DNA of 11,087 nucleotides from JAIBAI01 sp044238875 (lineage in GTDB: Bacteria; Bacteroidota; Bacteroidia; M30B66): positions 1-11,087 of the forward strand of contig JBIICM010000078.1 in the NCBI GenBank assembly GCA_044238875.1. Direction: 5' to 3'. This document shows, piece after piece, positions 6,497-11,087 of the stretch (position 1 is the first letter of the stretch; each line of letters opens with the position of its first letter). The position numbers were made by a program, and so were the translations under genes. Under the pieces are notes generated by a model. That model searched no databases and was not told where the DNA came from. It was given only the letters and a program-made list of their open reading frames with translations.

Positions 6497-9220
6497 TCAT
6501 GCAAACACTTTACCAATCAGGTTCTTTTGTTCAATGGCATGCCGCTTTGATGACCCGGTGGCAGGTGACCCTGTTTCTGAACGCGAAATAAATTCGAAAG
6601 CATGTTTACGTTGCGTGCGCATCAGATAAGCAACTGCGCCCATATTTTCAGGCTCTTCCTGCACCCAGATCAGCCGGGCTCCTTTGTATTTTCTTACAAT
6701 ATCGTCAAACTGAGCCTGCGGAAACGGATACAGCTGCTCTAACCTTACAAGGGCAACATGGCTATGTTTGCCTGTTTCTTTTTCTTCCAGCAGATCGTAA
6801 TATAATTTGCCACTGCATACAACCAGCTTCTTTACCTTTTTCGGATCAGCAACTGCATCATCAATTATTTCGTTGAACCGACCCTTCGCAAGTTCATCAA
6901 GCGAACTGGTGCAGCGGGGATGTCTCAGCAGGCTTTTTGGCGTAAACACAATAAGGGGTTTGCGGAAGGTCTGCTTCAGCTGCCGGCGCAGCAGGTGGAA
7001 GAGATTGGACGGAGTTGTAGGATTCACAACTACCATATTGTTTTCGGCACTCAGTATGAGAAATCTTTCGATCCGGGCCGAGCTGTGCTCTGCTCCCTGG
7101 CCTTCGTAGCCATGTGGCAGAAACATAACCAAGCCGCTCGTGCTGTGCCATTTGTCCTCTCCCGAGCTAATGAATTGATCAACAATGATTTGTGCGCCAT
7201 TAAAGAAGTCTCCGAACTGCGCCTCCCAGATGGTCAGCGCATCGGGCAGTGCAAGCGAGTAGCCATAATCAAAACCGAGCACAGCATATTCGCTCAACAG
7301 TGAATTGTAAATTTTAAAGGCTCCCTGTTTTTTACTGAGATTAGCCAGGGGTATGTATTCCTCTTCTGAATCTTCGATTTTCAAAACAGCGTGACGATGC
7401 GAAAACGTACCGCGCTCAACATCCTGCCCTGAAAAACGTATCGGATGCCCCTCACTGAGCAAACTGCCATAGGCCAGTAACTCGGCCATACCCCAGTCAA
7501 GTTTGCCATTCACCTCTGTCATTTCTTTTCTTGCAAGCAGTAACTTTTCCATCTTGCTGAAGAATTTCATGCCTTGCGGAATGGTGTAAAGCACTTTGGC
7601 GATTTCTTTCAGTTTTTTTTCCGGAACGCCGGTTTCAGGCGAATGAGAAAAATCAGTTGGCTCAGCCTGTTTGATATGCTTCCAGCGCTCATCAAGAAAC
7701 CCCCGAATTACTGTTTTGTCTCTTGTTTTTGCTTCATCCAGTGCGGCCTGCAAACGATCGCGCAGGGCTCTTTCCATCTGGTCTGCTTCCTCTTTGCTGA
7801 GGTTGCCCTCTTCTTGTAATCGCTCAAGATAAATCAGTGCCGGATTTTTATGTTTGGCGATGGCCTTGTAAAGAATGGGTTGGGTGAAACGCGGTTCGTC
7901 GCCTTCGTTGTGCCCGTATTTGCGGTATCCGAGCAGATCAATGAACACATCACCATGAAATTTCTGCCGGAATTCCATCGCCATCTGCACCGCAAAAACA
8001 ACGGCTTCAACATCATCGGCATTTACATGGAACACCGGACTTAAAGTAACCTTACCAACATCGGTGCAATAGATAGATGAACGGGCATCAGTATAATTGG
8101 TGGTAAAGCCTACCTGGTTATTGACCACGATATGTATGGTGCCTCCTGTTTTATAGCCATCCAGTTTCGACATTTGAACCACCTCGTAAACCACCCCCTG
8201 TCCGGCAATAGCCGCATCGCCGTGTATAATAATCGGCGTAATCCGGTTGTAATCTTCATTGTGCTCAGATTCGGCAAAGGCACGTGCCAGGCCCTCCACC
8301 ACCGGACCAACAGCTTCAAGGTGAGAGGGGTTGGGGGCTAATGTGATCTTAACCTCCTGTCCACCTGCTTCAACCATTCCGGAATATCCGAGATGGTATT
8401 TCACATCGCCGCTGAATTCACCCTCGTCTTCGTACTCCTTGCCCTCAAATTCAGTGAAAATACTCCGTGCATCTTTCCTGAAAATATTGGCCAGCACATT
8501 GATGCGCCCCCGGTGGGCCATACCCATTACAAATTCACGAATGCCTAATTGTGCACCATGACTGATTACCTGATCAAGCGCCGGTATCAAAGCTTCACAG
8601 CCTTCGAGCGAGAAACGTTTCTGTCCGACAAATTTTTTATCCAGAAAATTCTCAAAACCAACCGCCTCACTGAGCTTTGAAAATATCTGTTTTTTCTCGT
8701 TCTGATTATATTCCTTCCGGCCTCTTGAACCCTCCATTTTTTCACGGATCCATTCCACAACTTCAGTGTTCCTGATGTACATGTATTCTACCCCAATGCT
8801 TTGGCAATAGGTGTCTTCGAGGTGGCGAATAATGGCAGAAAGCTTAGCCGGCCCGATACCCACCAGCGAACCTGCCTGAAACACGGTCTCAAGGTCGGTA
8901 GCTGAAAGGCCAAAGTTTTCGATAGACAGGTTGGGGGTATAGGTTCTGCGTTCACGCACCGGGTTGGTACGGGTAAACAGGTGGCCGCGGGAGCGATATC
9001 CGTTAATCAGGTTGATTACATTGAACTCATTGGCCAGTCCGCTATTTATAGCTTGTCCGTTGCTGCCAGGTTTTGTGGGGTAGTTCCTTCCTGCAAAATC
9101 AACGCCTTCGAAGAATTTACCCCATGAAGCATCAACAGATGAAGGGTCATTCCGGTATTGTTGGTAAAGATTGTCGAGTACCGCCGGATCTGCATTCGAC
9201 AGATAGGTAAATGGGTCCAT
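6497..9220 (-). CDS. sucA: 2-oxoglutarate dehydrogenase E1 component
   Basis: The protein of 907 residues (stop TGA at 6497-6499) is the thiamine-diphosphate-dependent decarboxylase of the 2-oxoglutarate dehydrogenase complex. It passes a succinyl group to the lipoyl E2. I start it at ATG 9218-9220 (MDPFTYLSNADPAVLDNLYQQY), which matches the E1 N-terminal helix used to bind the complex; a TTG 63 bases upstream is open but adds only unrelated residues. Visible sites: MAHRGRINVLAN with His236, APNPSHLEAV near 295, GDAAIAGQG (334-342) and NNQVGFTT (367-374) for ThDP/Mg binding, HNEGDEPRFTQP near 437, the transketolase-like pyrimidine domain SEYAVLGFDYGYS near 643, HGYEGQGAEHSSARIERFL near 703, and a C-terminal LEQLYPFPQ...WVQEEPENMGAV. 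Length is normal and no lesion is seen. The lipoyl transferase sucB, often adjacent in Bacteroidota, is not next to it here; the next gene downstream is convergent. Confidence 0.97.
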   Translation of the reverse strand: MDPFTYLSNADPAVLDNLYQQYRNDPSSVDASWGKFFEGVDFAGRNYPTKPGSNGQAINSGLANEFNVINLINGYRSRGHLFTRTNPVRERRTYTPNLSIENFGLSATDLETVFQAGSLVGIGPAKLSAIIRHLEDTYCQSIGVEYMYIRNTEVVEWIREKMEGSRGRKEYNQNEKKQIFSKLSEAVGFENFLDKKFVGQKRFSLEGCEALIPALDQVISHGAQLGIREFVMGMAHRGRINVLANIFRKDARSIFTEFEGKEYEDEGEFSGDVKYHLGYSGMVEAGGQEVKITLAPNPSHLEAVGPVVEGLARAFAESEHNEDYNRITPIIIHGDAAIAGQGVVYEVVQMSKLDGYKTGGTIHIVVNNQVGFTTNYTDARSSIYCTDVGKVTLSPVFHVNADDVEAVVFAVQMAMEFRQKFHGDVFIDLLGYRKYGHNEGDEPRFTQPILYKAIAKHKNPALIYLERLQEEGNLSKEEADQMERALRDRLQAALDEAKTRDKTVIRGFLDERWKHIKQAEPTDFSHSPETGVPEKKLKEIAKVLYTIPQGMKFFSKMEKLLLARKEMTEVNGKLDWGMAELLAYGSLLSEGHPIRFSGQDVERGTFSHRHAVLKIEDSEEEYIPLANLSKKQGAFKIYNSLLSEYAVLGFDYGYSLALPDALTIWEAQFGDFFNGAQIIVDQFISSGEDKWHSTSGLVMFLPHGYEGQGAEHSSARIERFLILSAENNMVVVNPTTPSNLFHLLRRQLKQTFRKPLIVFTPKSLLRHPRCTSSLDELAKGRFNEIIDDAVADPKKVKKLVVCSGKLYYDLLEEKETGKHSHVALVRLEQLYPFPQAQFDDIVRKYKGARLIWVQEEPENMGAVAYLMRTQRKHAFEFISRSETGSPATGSSKRHAIEQKNLIGKVFA

Positions 9221-9240
9221 TAACGGATAAAAATTTCGGG

Positions 9241-9248
9241 CAAAGATA
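9241..9248 (-). promoter_or_regulatory. Bacteroidota-type -7 element for sucA
   Basis: On the minus strand this reads TATCTTTG, a perfect TAnnTTTG, 20 bases before the sucA ATG at 9220. That implies a leader of only about 13-15 bases. No clear -33 TTTG is found at the expected distance upstream. The position also argues against the longer TTG start, which would lie upstream of the promoter. Confidence 0.5.
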
Positions 9249-9392
9249 CATGAATCCCCAAGGCTATGAATAGCATCTGTCAAGTTCAGAAAACAACTAC
9301 TGTTTTTGATTATATTACTGCGGATTTGTATCGGTATTTTTCAAAATGTTTGCTTTTATAATGTTATGGCGAAGAATTTTAACCCTTTCAAT

Positions 9393-10277
9393 ATGCACAG
9401 AATACTAGCGATAATTGCTTTTTCATGTATTTTTTCCTCAGCTGAGGTTGTGGGTCAAAGTGTTGATATTACCTATGGCTCCCCTGGCACTTATAACTAT
9501 GCCAGCAATAAGAAAACACAGATATTGTTTCCAAAACAGGAGCTGCTTTCAAAAGGAGCCCCTGCCGGCGGAGGACTGATTACCGAAATAGGGTTTAGTA
9601 TTTCAGCTGTTTCGGGCAGTTTGAACAACTATACCTTAAAATTACACAATGCGCGCAATGGGCTGGTGAATTATTTTCCGGCTACGGGCGTATTTAACCC
9701 ATTGGTGCCTGTGGTTGACTACAGTATTACCGGAAATGTGCTTACAGTAAACAGCATTACACCGGCGTCATTTAAAATTGATGTTGGGCAGGTCTTGTTT
9801 GGTTTGGGCCAGATCACCAGCCCTTGTTGCCCCTATAATTATATCGTTGCTGATGGCAGCGGATCCGGCGGATCCGGTACCTATACCCTGGCGTATGCTC
9901 AAACAGGTGCGGGTAGCACAACCATTTTTCAAAATATCATTAATACGGTAGCCGGTTTTCATCCAGGGGTGTTTACTACAGTGAAAAATCCGTTTTCTTA
10001 TAGTCCATCTGTTACAACAGTGAGTGACTATGATCTGATAACCCTTGATACACCTTTTAACTGGGATGGCAACTGTGATTTGCTGCTGGAAGTTTGTTAT
10101 TCAACAGGCACTGCACCGCAAATCAGAGGGCTAAATCCAATCTCCTCCTTAAGGAGAGCCTCCGATTGCGCCTCCGAACCCTCAGGAACCAATAGTGGTA
10201 ATAACGTTAGGCCTGTGACCCGTTTTGTTTTTACCTGCGTAAGCCCTGTTCAGCCGCCGGAAATACAACACCGGTAA
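9393..10277 (+). CDS. Secreted beta-rich protein of Bacteroidota, function unknown
   Basis: I choose ATG 9393 because it begins a good signal peptide, MHRILAIIAFSCIFSSAEVVGQS, giving 294 residues; ATG 9366 (MAKNFNPFN...) is a possible alternative, and the frame stays open to 9306. The mature part is rich in Gly, Ser, Thr and beta-forming residues. It includes GSPGTYNYASNKKTQILFP, PAGGGLITEIGFSISAVSG, a Gly/Ser linker DGSGSGGSGT near residue 160, and DTPFNWDGNCDLLLEVCYSTG, a pattern I recognise from surface proteins of type IX-secreting Bacteroidota. Six or more cysteines (including the CC pair in SPCCPYNY) fit an exported, disulfide-bonded fold. The protein stops at VQPPEIQHR with no recognisable C-terminal sorting domain or further repeats, so it may be shortened. 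Function unknown. Confidence 0.7.
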   Translation: MHRILAIIAFSCIFSSAEVVGQSVDITYGSPGTYNYASNKKTQILFPKQELLSKGAPAGGGLITEIGFSISAVSGSLNNYTLKLHNARNGLVNYFPATGVFNPLVPVVDYSITGNVLTVNSITPASFKIDVGQVLFGLGQITSPCCPYNYIVADGSGSGGSGTYTLAYAQTGAGSTTIFQNIINTVAGFHPGVFTTVKNPFSYSPSVTTVSDYDLITLDTPFNWDGNCDLLLEVCYSTGTAPQIRGLNPISSLRRASDCASEPSGTNSGNNVRPVTRFVFTCVSPVQPPEIQHR

Positions 10278-10434
10278 TTTATGCTGTTATGCACCATTTT
10301 TTGAAAAGAAAAGAATGGCTGCAGCTCAGGTATTGAAAAAGAAAAAGCTGTGATTGGATAAATCTGATTGATTGTATGATAAATTAAATCGGGTTTGCAA
10401 CTAGTTCAGCGGAAGGTTGCAGATCGAAAAAATT

Positions 10435-10442
10435 TACATTTG
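10435..10442 (+). promoter_or_regulatory. Bacteroidota-type -7 element for the repeat-protein gene
   Basis: TACATTTG is a perfect TAnnTTTG and ends 19 bases before the ATG at 10462. A TTG at 10417-10419 could serve as the upstream element, but the spacing of 15 bases is short. The preceding gap from 10278 is otherwise A/T-rich and without a gene; I see no clear terminator for the upstream secreted-protein gene in it. Confidence 0.5.
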
Positions 10443-10461
10443 CTAATATTGGCCTTTTACT

Positions 10462-11087
10462 ATGCGATCAGTTTTTTTGGCGATCACCCTGTATTTCTTT
10501 TTTGCGGATGCATTAATGCTCAGGGCGCAATCTCAGCTTTGCCGCACCTATGGCGGGCCCGGCGATGAAAAGTGTTATGCACTGGTTGAAGCAAGCGATG
10601 GCGGATATGTAATGGCCGGCCAGACCAATTCATTCGGAGCCGGTGGTATTGATGTTTATGTGGTAAAGATCAATACCCAGGGCAATATTGTATGGACAAA
10701 AACCATCGGTGGGGCCGGTGTTGACTATGTATATTCAATGGATGTGACAAGCGACGGGGGGTATATTCTCGGCGGAACTACCTCTTCTTATGGCGCCGGC
10801 GGTGAAGACATGTATTTCATAAAATTGGATGCCGGCGGAAATATCCAGTGGACAAAAGTAGTAGGTGGTGCAGGGGCAGACAGGGGGCAGGGGGTGGTAC
10901 AAACAAACGATGGTGGCTACGCCATGGCCGGACAAACCAATTCGTTCGGAAGCTCCAATGATGATATGTACGTGGTGAAACTGGATGCAGCGGGCAATCT
11001 GATCTGGGACAAACGTTTTGGAACAGCAGGCAGTCTTGATCAGGCTTTTTCACTTACCGCCACCTCCGACGGAGGGCTTGCCTTATG
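10462..11087 (+). CDS. Secreted repeat protein with 52-residue beta-propeller-like repeats (3' end outside window)
   Basis: From ATG 10462 the frame is open to the window edge (208 codons, no stop). Residues 1-23 (MRSVFLAITLYFFFADALMLRAQ) form a signal peptide. After it come repeats of exactly 52 residues starting at 30, 82, 134 and 186. Each has the order GGxGxD, (S/N)DGGY, (A/G)G(Q/T)T(N/S)S(F/Y)G, (D/E)xYxxK(L/I), GN(I/L)xW(T/D)K, with the Trp at 78, 130 and 182. Such SDGGY...GNIxWxK repeats are common in large secreted or surface proteins of Bacteroidota that end in a type IX secretion domain; they probably fold as beta-propeller blades. The C-terminus is not visible, so the sorting signal and the total number of repeats are unknown. 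Binding partner and role are unknown. Confidence 0.85.
   Translation, partial: MRSVFLAITLYFFFADALMLRAQSQLCRTYGGPGDEKCYALVEASDGGYVMAGQTNSFGAGGIDVYVVKINTQGNIVWTKTIGGAGVDYVYSMDVTSDGGYILGGTTSSYGAGGEDMYFIKLDAGGNIQWTKVVGGAGADRGQGVVQTNDGGYAMAGQTNSFGSSNDDMYVVKLDAAGNLIWDKRFGTAGSLDQAFSLTATSDGGLAL
10549..11016 (+). repeat. Three 156-bp coding repeats inside the secreted repeat-protein gene
   Basis: Units at 10549-10704, 10705-10860 and 10861-11016, with a fourth beginning at 11017, encode the 52-residue blades. The first and third units share a nearly identical 27-base stretch (from 10612 and 10924, three mismatches) encoding MAGQTNSFG, exactly two periods apart. The middle unit has diverged there (LGGTTSSYG). 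Confidence 0.75.

Noticed and set aside
7574..7819. Plus-strand open frames within sucA
   Set aside because: They are antisense shadows of a fully conserved E1 sequence.
9221..9283. 21-codon N-terminal extension of SucA from a TTG
   Set aside because: The E1 N-terminus matches from MDPFTYLSNADPAVL, and a promoter-like TATCTTTG lies inside the extension.
9860..9880. Two GGATCC sites and a GGTACC site encoding a GSGGSGT stretch, resembling an engineered linker
   Set aside because: The reading frame and composition continue smoothly on both sides, Gly/Ser-rich loops are normal in such secreted proteins, and no vector sequence is seen.
10145..10156. Perfect 12-bp palindrome CTCCTTAAGGAG
   Set aside because: It lies inside the secreted-protein coding region, has no loop or T-run, and short palindromes of this size occur by chance; AAGGAG is not followed by a start codon that opens a real gene.
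1..11087. CRISPR array, tRNA, rRNA or integrase-bounded island
   Set aside because: No regularly spaced direct repeats with unique spacers, no cloverleaf or rRNA signature and no recombinase were seen; the only regular repeats are the coding blades at the right edge.

Overview
The window looks like a chromosomal segment of a Bacteroidota bacterium (Bacteroidetes). Four genes are preceded by the phylum-typical -7 element TAnnTTTG, and Shine-Dalgarno signals are weak. The dihydroorotase has the variant DDQVH metal motif that I recall from Bacteroidota. A holin-like membrane protein is paired with a small soluble protein, and two secreted proteins at the right end are of the kind seen in genomes with a type IX secretion system. 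The genus cannot be told from the sequence.

Layout. Bases 1-290 are the 3' end of methionyl-tRNA synthetase (metG). Bases 355-3694 form a compact same-strand block: acetyl-CoA acetyltransferase (thiolase), an NlpC/P60 peptidase with an SH3-like N-terminus, and dihydroorotase, with gaps of only 12 and 10 bases. A structured, hairpin-rich spacer (about 3708-3808) follows. Next comes a decayed minus-strand AAA ATPase/DUF4143 gene (3840 to about 4688). It has lost its Walker A/B half and carries an in-frame TAA. Just upstream of it lie two tandem 19-bp palindromes and then a gene-free stretch with more inverted repeats. Two overlapping minus-strand genes follow (a small soluble protein and a holin-superfamily membrane protein). 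They diverge from a plus-strand BtuF-like binding-protein-fold gene that lacks a signal peptide. A full-length minus-strand sucA (E1 of 2-oxoglutarate dehydrogenase) comes next. The right end holds a short secreted beta-rich protein and the start of a secreted protein built from 52-residue repeats, which runs off the window.

Most of the window is core metabolism: translation, acetyl-CoA/acetoacetyl-CoA interconversion, peptidoglycan peptide recycling, pyrimidine synthesis and the TCA cycle. I do not see a complete novel system. The least ordinary parts are the eroded ATPase gene with its operator-like double palindrome, the nested stem-loop spacer, the cytoplasmic BtuF-like protein, and the repeat protein at the right edge.
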